Assembly: GCA_032054765.1 (NCBI GenBank)
Contig: DAMBSC010000002.1
Location: 186,001-250,000, forward strand
Direction: 5' to 3'
Origin: DFXE01 sp032054765
GTDB lineage: Bacteria > Bacteroidota > Bacteroidia > Bacteroidales > Tannerellaceae
DNA: 64,000 nt
Below, in pieces: positions 26,817-34,644 of the stretch. The translations under genes and the position numbers were made by a program. The number at the start of each line of letters is the position of its first letter. Position 1 is the stretch's first letter. Under the pieces are notes generated by a model that saw only the letters and a list, made by a program, of their open reading frames with translations, made no database searches and had not been told where the DNA came from.

Positions 26817-27647
26817 ATGGAAAATATCAATAATAAGTACAAAGAAACAGCCGATTACCTATCAAAACGAATAAACAGAACACCAAAGATCGGTATCATT
26901 TTAGGAAGTGGCTTAGGTTTATTAGCGGATCAGATAGAAGATCCGATCATCATCTCTTATAGTGAAATCCCTCATTTTCCCCAATCCACTGTTATGGGTC
27001 ATAAAGGAAATCTGATCTGTGGTATTCTTGGAGGAAAGCAGGTCTTAGCCATGCAGGGGCGTTTTCATTATTACGAAGGCTATACCATGCAACAGGTTAC
27101 TTATCCAATACGGGTAATGAAGTTACTTGGTATAGAAAATCTGTTAGTATCCAATGCGGCAGGAGGTATAAATAATACCTTTAAAGTCGGGGACCTGATG
27201 ATTATCCGTGATCATATTAATATGGCTCCTAACCCACTTATCGGTCCTAATAATGAAGCTTTCGGTGTACGTTTTCCTGATATGACCCGAACGTATGACA
27301 GGGAATTCATTAAAACAATGGAAGAAATAGCATCAAAGAGGAATATACCTCTAAAAAAAGGTGTATACGTTGGACTTACCGGCCCGTCATACGAAACACC
27401 TGCCGAATATGCTTTCTTTGGAAAAGCCGGAGGAGATGCAATAGGCATGAGTACCGTTCCCGAAGTTATAGTAGCCCGCCATGCAGGTTTACGGATATTT
27501 GGCATGTCAGTCATTACAAACGAAGGCTACCACTTTGCCGATGACTTTGTAAATGATGGAGCAGATGTTGTAAAAGCAGCCAATGAAGTAGCCGGAAAAA
27601 TGACTACTTTATTTACTGATTTCATTGCATCCATGCAACATATCTAA
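26817..27647 (+). CDS. Purine nucleoside phosphorylase (PNP class I)
   Basis: A 276-residue trimeric-type PNP. It carries GIILGSGLGLLADQI, MQGRFHYYEGY, SNAAGGINNTFKVGDLMIIRDHINM, GLTGPSYETPAEYAFF and GMSTVPEVIVARHAGL, ending with SVITNEGYHF. It splits purine nucleosides with phosphate to base plus ribose-1-phosphate in the cytoplasm. It follows the MTA/SAH deaminase by 50 bp and is probably co-transcribed with it. Confidence 0.92.
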   Translation: MENINNKYKETADYLSKRINRTPKIGIILGSGLGLLADQIEDPIIISYSEIPHFPQSTVMGHKGNLICGILGGKQVLAMQGRFHYYEGYTMQQVTYPIRVMKLLGIENLLVSNAAGGINNTFKVGDLMIIRDHINMAPNPLIGPNNEAFGVRFPDMTRTYDREFIKTMEEIASKRNIPLKKGVYVGLTGPSYETPAEYAFFGKAGGDAIGMSTVPEVIVARHAGLRIFGMSVITNEGYHFADDFVNDGADVVKAANEVAGKMTTLFTDFIASMQHI

Positions 27648-27696
27648 TAAATTATACATCATATATTTATACAAACGTCTAAAACAACTTAACATT

Positions 27697-28452
27697 ATGA
27701 AAAAAATAGTTTTCTTCATTCTATCTATTATGATAGTTATTTCTTGTGATAACTCATCGAAAGATGAAAGAATTATTATATGTACTGAGGTTTTTGAAAC
27801 AAAAGGTATAAAAGTACAGTACCCCGATGAATCACCCGTAAAACTTGATAGCTTTAAAGTTTATTGGAATGGTAACGATGTCACTATATCTTATAATGAA
27901 TATCAATTAATTTCATATCAGGAAGAAGGTGTATACCCGGTAGTTGATGATGGATTAAGAAAAGAATTATGGGGATTACAAGAACCTTTCAGATTTGTAG
28001 GATATATTAATAATATACCCGTAATAGACAGATCCGGTATAATGGTCGGAGCAAATGAATGTCATGTTAATTATTACGGGGAGGAACCATTAGTATATAC
28101 ATATGATCCTGACCAGAACTATCCTTGTACTGAAGAGCTCAGAATGTATGATATAACAGTACAATATGATGATGAATCTTTTGTACATCTGGATAGCATT
28201 AGAGTAATGTGGAAAGATAGAGACATAACTCCACAAAAGTCATCACTTGATGACTATTTCATATCAATGGGGCGTTATGTGATTATTACTGATGCTATGA
28301 GAGGTGAACTGGCAGGACTTACTGCAACAATTAAGGCATCAGGGTATATACAAGATAAAGAAGTCTTTAATGAAGAATATCTTTTTTCCGCGGATAGATG
28401 CCATGTTTATCGTGCCGATCAAAAGTCATCGCTAATTGTTTTGAAAAAATAA
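27697..28452 (+). CDS. Lipoprotein with two related domains, function unknown
   Basis: The start is taken at MKKIVFFILSIMIVISC (ATG at 27697), because the 24 upstream codons overlap the PNP gene and are not signal-like. The 252-residue product has a lipobox and two repeats of about 110 residues. CTEVFETKGIKVQYPDESPVKLDSFKVYWNG in the first matches CTEELRMYDITVQYDDESFVHLDSIRVMWKD in the second, and both halves end near a C-H-V motif (NECHV / DRCHV). No known family is recognised. It is the last gene before the CRISPR region. Confidence 0.75.
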   Translation: MKKIVFFILSIMIVISCDNSSKDERIIICTEVFETKGIKVQYPDESPVKLDSFKVYWNGNDVTISYNEYQLISYQEEGVYPVVDDGLRKELWGLQEPFRFVGYINNIPVIDRSGIMVGANECHVNYYGEEPLVYTYDPDQNYPCTEELRMYDITVQYDDESFVHLDSIRVMWKDRDITPQKSSLDDYFISMGRYVIITDAMRGELAGLTATIKASGYIQDKEVFNEEYLFSADRCHVYRADQKSSLIVLKK

Positions 28453-28510
28453 TTTTTGGTAGGGATTTGAGATAAATCACATCCTACTATTTCTTAAACA
28501 AGAATACCCT

Positions 28511-28580
28511 TCACCTTTCACCAACCCCTTCCTAATCCTTTTTGGGAGAGGGTTTAAGGGTGAAAGCAGTCGCTTTCACC
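28511..28580. repeat. Composite inverted-repeat element
   Basis: GGTGAAAGC (28559-28567) and GCTTTCACC (28572-28580) form a perfect 9-bp hairpin with a 4-base loop. The unit CTTTCACC also occurs at 28515-28522, and an imperfect AACCCCTTCC / GGGAGAGGGTT pairing lies between. No T-run follows, so it is not a standard terminator. It resembles decayed Bacteroidetes intergenic mini-repeats. Confidence 0.5.
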
Positions 28581-28599
28581 TTCCCTATTTGTTTTCACC

Positions 28600-29073
28600 T
28601 AAATGTCCTGTGATTTACATAAATCATTTTCGAAAATTCTGTAATATATTAACAGGCTGATTATAAGCATATATCTTATTTCGGGTTAATATCTGACTGT
28701 TTTAAAAAGTTCGAAAATGTCTTGTAAATAAAAATAAAATGATTTACTTTCGAAGATTTCAATTTATTAACATTTTGATCTTTGACATATTGGGTTTATT
28801 ATCAATCAATTATAAAACAAGTAAAAAGATCAATTTTCGCAAATGAGCATTTCAGCATAAATATTCAATTTTCTTTCGAAAATATTTTTCAATACATTTA
28901 TCTGATTATTAGACAAGTATATCTAAACAGCCTTCAAAATTCATACATTTTGCATAGTAATAACAAATACATTTTCGAAAAAATATATATTTTTGCTCAA
29001 GAGCTTGTATTGATGGAGTTGTATTGAAGAACTACAGATAAAGTCTTTTTTGTAAATAACTGGAATATAAGAT
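28600..29073 (+). promoter_or_regulatory. AT-rich leader of the CRISPR array
   Basis: A stretch of about 470 bp of very AT-rich DNA ends at the first repeat. TTCGAA, mostly within TTTCGAAAAT-like contexts, occurs five times (28629, 28710, 28749, 28875, 28974). A -7-like TATTTTTG at 28988-28995 could start the precursor RNA near 29002. The leader side is assigned because the degenerate repeat is at the other end. No convincing gene lies within it. Confidence 0.55.
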
Positions 29074-29389
29074 GTTCTATTATGTTACTGCGTAAGCGGT
29101 ATTGAGACGCAAAAGTCCAAGTCTGAATTCTAGTTTTAACAGTATGTTCTATTATGTTACTGCGTAAGCGGTATTGAGACATTTGCAGCAATACATTCAA
29201 TAGTTTCTTTACTGTTCTATTATGTTACTGCGTAAGCGGTATTGAGACTATTCATCTGAACATTTACTCAATTTTGATTTACCACTGTTCTATTATGTTA
29301 CTGCGTAAGCGGTATTGAGACTTCATACTGTTTTGAATTTTATTTTTGTTAATAGTTCTATTATGTTACTGCGTAAGCGGTATTAGGAG
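29074..29389 (+). CRISPR. CRISPR array, five repeats and four spacers, no cas genes in window
   Basis: Four identical 35-bp repeats start at 29074, 29146, 29214 and 29287. A fifth at 29355 is identical for 30 bp and then diverges (AGGAG in place of GAGAC), marking the distal end. The spacers are 37, 33, 38 and 33 bp and unrelated to each other. Each repeat holds TACTGC-GTAA-GCGGTA, a 6-bp stem with one G-U pair and a GNRA loop, and ends in ATTGAGAC, the 8-nt tag expected from Cas6 cleavage. This fits type I-B or III systems. Transcription is probably left to right. Confidence 0.95.
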
Positions 29390-29507
29390 ATATAAAGCCA
29401 AATCTATTGCTTAGTTACTGTCGAGCGTAAAGAACTATTGGTGAATAGATGGGAAGGATTATTGTTTCCCTCGCAATGAATTTGTGGTTTGGTCATAATT
29501 GATTTAG

Positions 29508-29595
29508 CGGCTCACGGAGGTGGACGGTGCGGCTCACAAGTGTGAGCCGAGAAGCTCACCTGGGTGATCCGTGCGGCTCACACCTGTGAGCCGAG
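29508..29595. repeat. 22-bp-period array of palindromes next to the CRISPR
   Basis: Four units of exactly 22 bp start at 29508, 29530, 29552 and 29574. Units 2 and 4 are perfect palindromes, CGGCTCACAAGTGTGAGCCG and CGGCTCACACCTGTGAGCCG. Units 1 and 3 are degenerate versions. Tails alternate GTG/GAG, giving a 44-bp higher-order period. It is GC rich against AT-rich surroundings. No gene covers it. Confidence 0.85.
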
Positions 29596-29864
29596 GAAAA
29601 CAAACCGAAATAAATGATAAATGATTAGTAACTAAACAATAAATCTATGAGATTAAGGTCTGACTCTAATTAGATACTTTTGTCTATCAGATTGCTATAC
29701 AGAAACTGAAACGTTTATATTGCTCGTATAAAATAGCTGGTGATAGGCCGGTGACAGATAAATGATAGGATCTATCACATCTGAAAACCACATCCACAAA
29801 AGGTTTGAAGAGGGTTGGTGACAGGTGACAGCAAAAATCGTAAACTTCGTTTTATAAGAGTTTC
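29596..29864. other. Intergenic stretch downstream of the efflux operon
   Basis: No convincing gene, terminator or array was seen. Open frames here overlap the 3' end of the permease gene and lack coding character. A few short GGTGACAG-type direct repeats occur around 29750-29830. Confidence 0.5.
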
Positions 29865-30959
29865 TCAACTGCTTTTCCGATAACCCAAAATAGCTAATAC
29901 ATTGAAAAATACGGCAAATAAGCAGACAATTATGAATTGTCCGGTAAGGTCTGACAACTGACTTCCTTTTAGATAGACCATTCTCATTACTTCTATAAAG
30001 TAACGTACCGGATTGAATAAGGTTATTGTCTTTGCCCATTCCGGCATACTGTCTATTGGAGTGAATAGCCCACTCATCAACGCAAATATGATTATAAAGA
30101 AGAAGGCCGAGAACATGGCCTGTTGTTGCGTGGAAGAGATGGAAGATATAGCCAGTCCAAAACCTGTAAATGCAATCAGATATACGGCGGCAAATAAATA
30201 TATGGTCCCAAAACTTCCAAGGGGGACTAGTCCGTAAACAATCCAGGCAATGATAGCTCCTAATGTTAAAAGTATAAATCCGATTATCCAGAAAGGTACC
30301 AGTTTCGAAAGGATGAAAAGAGATTTAGGAATCGGAGATACATTTATTTGTTCTATGGTTCCTTTTTCTTTCTCACTTACTATATTCAGAGCAGATAAAA
30401 AGCCACCGATCAGCGTTAAGAGAAATACCATTATCGCCGGAACCATATAGTTTTTATAATTCAGATGTGGATTATACAAATGAGTGTAGGTTATACCTCC
30501 GGGTATTTCCATTCCGTATCCTAATTCCGCATTATAGTTTTGAATAATGGAAGAAAGATAAGAACTGCCCAAGCCACCTTTCGTACCATTTATAGCATTA
30601 GCCGATATCATAATTTCAGTTTTTCCTTCTCGTCCAAGATCCCTTTCAAACCCATTTGGTATTTCCAGTAATATATCGGTTGAGTTATTCTCAATTGACA
30701 CCAGTCCTTCATTATAATTCGAAGAGACATTCGTTAATCTGAAGTATCCTGAAGAGTTTATCTTTTCTATTAATTGTTGAGAATAGACGGAATGGTCGTT
30801 GTCTATTATTCCCAGATTAATATTTTTCATTCCAAAAGTTGCTGCAAAAGGAAGTATCAACAATTGAAGTATAGGAATAAGGAATATAATCCTCGGCAGG
30901 AAACGATCTCTTCTTATCTGTTTGAACTCTTTTTCCAGCAGAAACTTTAGTATTTTCAT
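29865..30959 (-). CDS. ABC-2 type permease, efflux operon (second)
   Basis: A 364-residue ABC-2 family permease: one N-terminal membrane helix (FLPRIIFLIPILQLLILPFAA), a long extracytoplasmic domain (about residues 45-170), then five helices. The family pattern NIVSEKEKGTIEQINVSPI follows the second helix. It resembles YbhR/YbhS. It overlaps the preceding permease by 4 bp and would form a heterodimeric channel with it, driven by the two ATPases of the operon. It is the last gene of the operon. Confidence 0.88.
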   Translation of the reverse strand: MKILKFLLEKEFKQIRRDRFLPRIIFLIPILQLLILPFAATFGMKNINLGIIDNDHSVYSQQLIEKINSSGYFRLTNVSSNYNEGLVSIENNSTDILLEIPNGFERDLGREGKTEIMISANAINGTKGGLGSSYLSSIIQNYNAELGYGMEIPGGITYTHLYNPHLNYKNYMVPAIMVFLLTLIGGFLSALNIVSEKEKGTIEQINVSPIPKSLFILSKLVPFWIIGFILLTLGAIIAWIVYGLVPLGSFGTIYLFAAVYLIAFTGFGLAISSISSTQQQAMFSAFFFIIIFALMSGLFTPIDSMPEWAKTITLFNPVRYFIEVMRMVYLKGSQLSDLTGQFIIVCLFAVFFNVLAILGYRKSS

Positions 30960-32056
30960 TGTAATCTGATATTAAAACGTTTCACACTAACTATGATAAG
31001 AAATAGGGCCATAAACAATAAAACTCCTATTTCATTTAAAATAGCTCCTATCCCTAATCCTTTTATCATCACATCTTTTACCGCTAATATGTACCATTTC
31101 GCAGGAACTATATTAGAGAATATCCGTAATATCCAGGGCATATTCTCAATTGGAAAGACCATTCCACTCAACAGAATAACAGGCAACATTAATACCACCG
31201 CACTGATAAGCATGGCTGCCTGTTGGGTATCTGCTATTGTAGAAATTAATAATCCCAGACTAAGAGACACCAAAGCATACAGGATGGAGACCGATATTAA
31301 TAAGAAAATATTACCTACAATCGGCACACCCAACAAAAAATAAGATAATAACAAAATAGTTGCAATATTTACCAGACTCAATATCAGATAAGGAGTTGCT
31401 TTGGCCAGAATAATATAAACCGGCTTTAATGGTGAAACCAATAAAATCTCCATTGTTCCTAATTCTTTTTCCCGAACAATTCCTACGGATGTCATTAATG
31501 CGCATATGAGTATTAATATCAGTCCCATAACACCGGGCACAAAGTTATAGGAACTTTTCATCTGCGGATTATAAAGTAAATTCGGAGTGACTGTTATACC
31601 GGGTTGGTCTACATTTATATTTATATTTTGAGTAAGAATATCGGATGTGGATAGAATAGCTGTTGCATATTGTATCAATGTTGTTGCTTCGTTGGGGTCT
31701 GTCGCATCCGCCAAGAGTTGTATTGAAGGCTCATTGGAGGATGAAAACTGCTGTGGAAAGGCTACTACCAAACGTATTTTACCTTTACGAAAAAGGGCTT
31801 CAGCTTCTTCAAAATTGTTTACATATTGATATATTTCAAAATATTCACTTGCCTGTAACTGTTCACTTAGCCTGTTTGTAACATCATCGCGTGTATAATC
31901 CATTATAGCAATGGGAGAACTCTTTATTTCAGTGGAGATAGCGTATCCGAATAAAATGATTAATACAATAGGGATGATCAATAATATAATCGTTGTGCGG
32001 CTATCTCGAAAAATATGATAGAATTCTTTCTTTATAAAAGATATAAACTGTTTCAT
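30956..32056 (-). CDS. ABC-2 type permease, efflux operon (first)
   Basis: A 366-residue permease with the same plan: N-terminal helix (TTIILLIIPIVLIILFGYAIS), extracytoplasmic domain to about residue 170, and a C-terminal five-helix bundle. The hallmark SVGIVREKELGTMEILLVSPL sits after the first bundle helix. It is paralogous to the next permease. A 14-bp gap separates it from the ATPase gene upstream. It is likely the partner subunit of a YbhFSR-like exporter. Confidence 0.88.
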   Translation of the reverse strand: MKQFISFIKKEFYHIFRDSRTTIILLIIPIVLIILFGYAISTEIKSSPIAIMDYTRDDVTNRLSEQLQASEYFEIYQYVNNFEEAEALFRKGKIRLVVAFPQQFSSSNEPSIQLLADATDPNEATTLIQYATAILSTSDILTQNININVDQPGITVTPNLLYNPQMKSSYNFVPGVMGLILILICALMTSVGIVREKELGTMEILLVSPLKPVYIILAKATPYLILSLVNIATILLLSYFLLGVPIVGNIFLLISVSILYALVSLSLGLLISTIADTQQAAMLISAVVLMLPVILLSGMVFPIENMPWILRIFSNIVPAKWYILAVKDVMIKGLGIGAILNEIGVLLFMALFLIIVSVKRFNIRLQ

Positions 32057-32070
32057 GCGATAAAGTATTT

Positions 32071-32808
32071 TTAATCTTCTCTTCGTGTTGCTTTACTGGC
32101 TAAAGACCGGAACACTTCATTCATATTAGCTGCGTTATAGGTTGCTTTTAGAACCGAAGGTTTATCCAGCGCATTTATTTTACCATCGACCATTATAGAT
32201 ACTCGATTACAATATTCGGCTTCGTCCATATAGTGTGTAGTTACAAACACCGTAATACCTCTTGTGGACGCTTCATATATCAACTCCCAGAATTGACGGC
32301 GTGTAACGGGGTCGACACCACCGGTCGGTTCATCCAGAAAAACGATTTTAGGCTCATGTATAATAGCTACGGAAAAAGCAAGCTTTTGCTTCCATCCTAA
32401 TGGTAAAGAAGCAACCAGGGTATTCCGTTCCTCTTCCAAATCCAATCGATGCAGTAACTCATCAGTTTTATCAACCAGTTGTTTTCGGCTTAGCCCGTAT
32501 ATTCCTCCAAACAAACGAATATTTTCCCATACTTTCAGATCTCCGTATAATGAGAACTTCTGACTCATATAGCCGATATGTTTCTTTATTTGTTCACCTT
32601 CTTTATACACATCATATCCGGCTACTGTTGCTTTACCGGAAGTAGGTATCGAAAGGCCGCAAAGCATACGCATCGCTGTCGTTTTTCCGGCACCGTTGGC
32701 TCCTAAAAAACCAAATATTTCTCCTTCTTCTACTTGAAAAGAGATATGATCAACGGCTGTAAAAGTGCCGAATCGTTTTGTTAATTGTTCTGTTGTTATA
32801 ACACTCAT
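32071..32808 (-). CDS. ABC transporter ATP-binding protein, efflux operon (second)
   Basis: The start is taken at MSVITTEQLTKRFG (32806-32808), 3 bp after the previous stop, rather than the longer open frame that overlaps the upstream gene. Walker A GANGAGKTT, Q-loop with MSQKFSLYGDL, Walker B KIVFLDEPTGGVDP and H-loop VTTHYMDEA are intact. The signature motif is degenerate (LPLGWKQ instead of LSGGQ). Together with the other ATPase it corresponds to the two halves of E. coli YbhF. Confidence 0.88.
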   Translation of the reverse strand: MSVITTEQLTKRFGTFTAVDHISFQVEEGEIFGFLGANGAGKTTAMRMLCGLSIPTSGKATVAGYDVYKEGEQIKKHIGYMSQKFSLYGDLKVWENIRLFGGIYGLSRKQLVDKTDELLHRLDLEEERNTLVASLPLGWKQKLAFSVAIIHEPKIVFLDEPTGGVDPVTRRQFWELIYEASTRGITVFVTTHYMDEAEYCNRVSIMVDGKINALDKPSVLKATYNAANMNEVFRSLASKATRRED

Positions 32809-32810
32809 AT

Positions 32811-33734
32811 CTATACCTTTTCCAAATCCATAAAACAATCTTCAATTGTGGGCTTAATAGGCTCTATAACCACATCTGTGTACCCCTTATCTTTTAAGAA
32901 TTTTTCCAGAGTTACAACATGCTGTGAATCCGGTTTCAAGGTAAGATGATGTGAATCGCCGAATGCATAACAGGAATATGTTCCCGGGTATGTACGTATA
33001 TCTTCTAACAATTTATACATTGAAGCCGAGCGTACTGCAAATAATGGTTTATCATATGAATTACGGATATTCTCAGGTGTATCAATGGAGAAACATATTC
33101 CGGAACGCATCAAAGCTATTCTATCACAACGAGATGCTTCATCCATATAGGGAGTGGAAACCAGAATCGTAAGGCCTTCTGCTTTCAAACGATCTAACAT
33201 ATCCCAGAACTCTACACGAGAAACCGGATCTACTCCTGTTGTCGGTTCGTCAAGAAAAAGAGCTAAAGGACGATGAATCAACGCACAGCATAAAGCCAAT
33301 TTTTGCTTCATTCCGCCTGAGAGCTTTCCTGCCTGCCGCTTTTTAAAAGGTTCGATCTGAACATATATATCATGGATAAGATCATAGTTCTCTTCAATCG
33401 TCGTATTGAAAACGGTCGCAAAGAACGTTAAGTTTTCTTCTACGGTAAGATCCTGATAAAGAGAGAATCGCCCCGGCATATAACCGACATTTTCACGAAT
33501 CTTCTTATAATCTTTTACTACATCCCAGCCACAAACAGAAGCCGAACCGCTATCCGCGAGAATTAAAGTTGTCAGTATACGGAAAAGCGTAGTTTTCCCC
33601 GCTCCATCCGGACCAATTAAACCAAATAGCTCACCGGAATTGATCTTCAGAGAAATATCGTTCAATGCTACGAGATCTCCATATGACTTCGTTACATTTT
33701 CAATACTTATATCGTTCTTTGAACTCATTTTCAA
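32811..33734 (-). CDS. ABC transporter ATP-binding protein, efflux operon (first)
   Basis: A 307-residue ATPase: Walker A GPDGAGKTT (residues 41-49), signature LSGGMKQ (138-144), Walker B LALFLDEPTTGVDP with Glu163. The H-loop His is replaced by Pro (LVSTPYMDEA). The C-terminal extension (about residues 225-307) resembles the regulatory part of the YbhF/CcmA-like group. It follows the HlyD gene by 3 bp. It pairs with the second ATPase, whose defect is complementary. Confidence 0.88.
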   Translation of the reverse strand: MKMSSKNDISIENVTKSYGDLVALNDISLKINSGELFGLIGPDGAGKTTLFRILTTLILADSGSASVCGWDVVKDYKKIRENVGYMPGRFSLYQDLTVEENLTFFATVFNTTIEENYDLIHDIYVQIEPFKKRQAGKLSGGMKQKLALCCALIHRPLALFLDEPTTGVDPVSRVEFWDMLDRLKAEGLTILVSTPYMDEASRCDRIALMRSGICFSIDTPENIRNSYDKPLFAVRSASMYKLLEDIRTYPGTYSCYAFGDSHHLTLKPDSQHVVTLEKFLKDKGYTDVVIEPIKPTIEDCFMDLEKV

Positions 33735-33737
33735 CTT

Positions 33738-34640
33738 TCAATTGAATACAACTTCTCCATACTGTCCGATTTTCAAATAACCATCATTCCTTACAGCTAT
33801 TTTTACAGCATACACCAGGTTAGCTCGTTCATCTTTGGTTTGTATACCTTTGGGAGTAAATTCTGATTTATCGGATATCCAGGTAATCGTTCCGGAATAT
33901 TCCCGTTGCTCATCTTCTCCATAGTCAGCATACACCCGGACTGTTTGTCCTTGTTTGAGTTGGGATAATTGTCCGGCTGTTATATATGCCCGCAGATACA
34001 GTAAATCAGTGTCAGCAATTTTATATAGAAGTTTACCTGTAGATGTAAACTCACCAGGTTCTGAATACTTAACCAATACAGTACCGGTAAGCGGATTGAT
34101 AATCCGGCATTTTTGAAGCTGATCATCCATTTGCATAATCTGATATTGCATGCTTTCAGCTTCAGCATTTGTACTCCCTGAGGTTTTACTTAAAGTTGAA
34201 TATTCAGCATCTAATTGTCGTTCCAGAAAACTCAAATTATTTACAATATCATCCAGTTGTTTTTGGTTACCTGCTTTTGCTTTAACAAGATTTTCCATTC
34301 GTCGTTGTTCAGTCTTTGCTGTTGCTATTTGTTGTTCCAAAACAGCTATCTGTTTTCGGATATCAGGCTTACGGATATCGACAGCTTTCATGCCCGCTGT
34401 CAATTGCATTTTCTGAAGATAGATTTGTACACTGTCTATATACCCGACATAATCACCTGCTGTAAGTTTATCTCCTTCGTGTATATTTAATTCCATTATT
34501 TTACCATTCACTTCAGAAGAAACCAGAACTTCTGTTGCTTCAAATACCCCTGTTGCGTCGAATGTTTTTTTATTCATATTACATGAGCAAACAAGTAAAA
34601 CTGTGCTCATCAATACAATGAAATTATTTGTCGATTTCAT
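33738..34640 (-). CDS. HlyD-family membrane fusion lipoprotein
   Basis: A 300-residue periplasmic adaptor. The lipobox TVLLVCSC gives a lipid anchor. It has a biotinyl-lipoyl-like segment EVNGKIMELNIHEGDKLTAGDYVGYID, a coiled-coil hairpin (about residues 75-175) and a second lipoyl half with INPLTGTVLVKYSEPGEFTSTGKLLYKIAD. A beta-barrel domain with GQTVRVYADYGEDEQREYSGTI follows. It resembles YbhG and bridges the inner-membrane ABC exporter to the TolC protein encoded just upstream. Confidence 0.9.
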   Translation of the reverse strand: MKSTNNFIVLMSTVLLVCSCNMNKKTFDATGVFEATEVLVSSEVNGKIMELNIHEGDKLTAGDYVGYIDSVQIYLQKMQLTAGMKAVDIRKPDIRKQIAVLEQQIATAKTEQRRMENLVKAKAGNQKQLDDIVNNLSFLERQLDAEYSTLSKTSGSTNAEAESMQYQIMQMDDQLQKCRIINPLTGTVLVKYSEPGEFTSTGKLLYKIADTDLLYLRAYITAGQLSQLKQGQTVRVYADYGEDEQREYSGTITWISDKSEFTPKGIQTKDERANLVYAVKIAVRNDGYLKIGQYGEVVFN

Positions 34641-34644
34641 GTTT

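Noticed and set aside
28782..29027. Open frame of 81 codons in the CRISPR leader
   Set aside because: Composition is that of AT-rich non-coding DNA (many Ile, Tyr, Asn, Phe), with no motif or signal peptide, and it overlaps leader motifs.
28997..29200. Minus-strand frame across the first CRISPR repeats
   Set aside because: Its product contains the repeat translated twice; it is a by-product of the array.
29695..30039. Minus-strand frame of 114 codons overlapping the last permease gene
   Set aside because: It runs in another frame of the same strand as the well-supported permease and lacks coding features.
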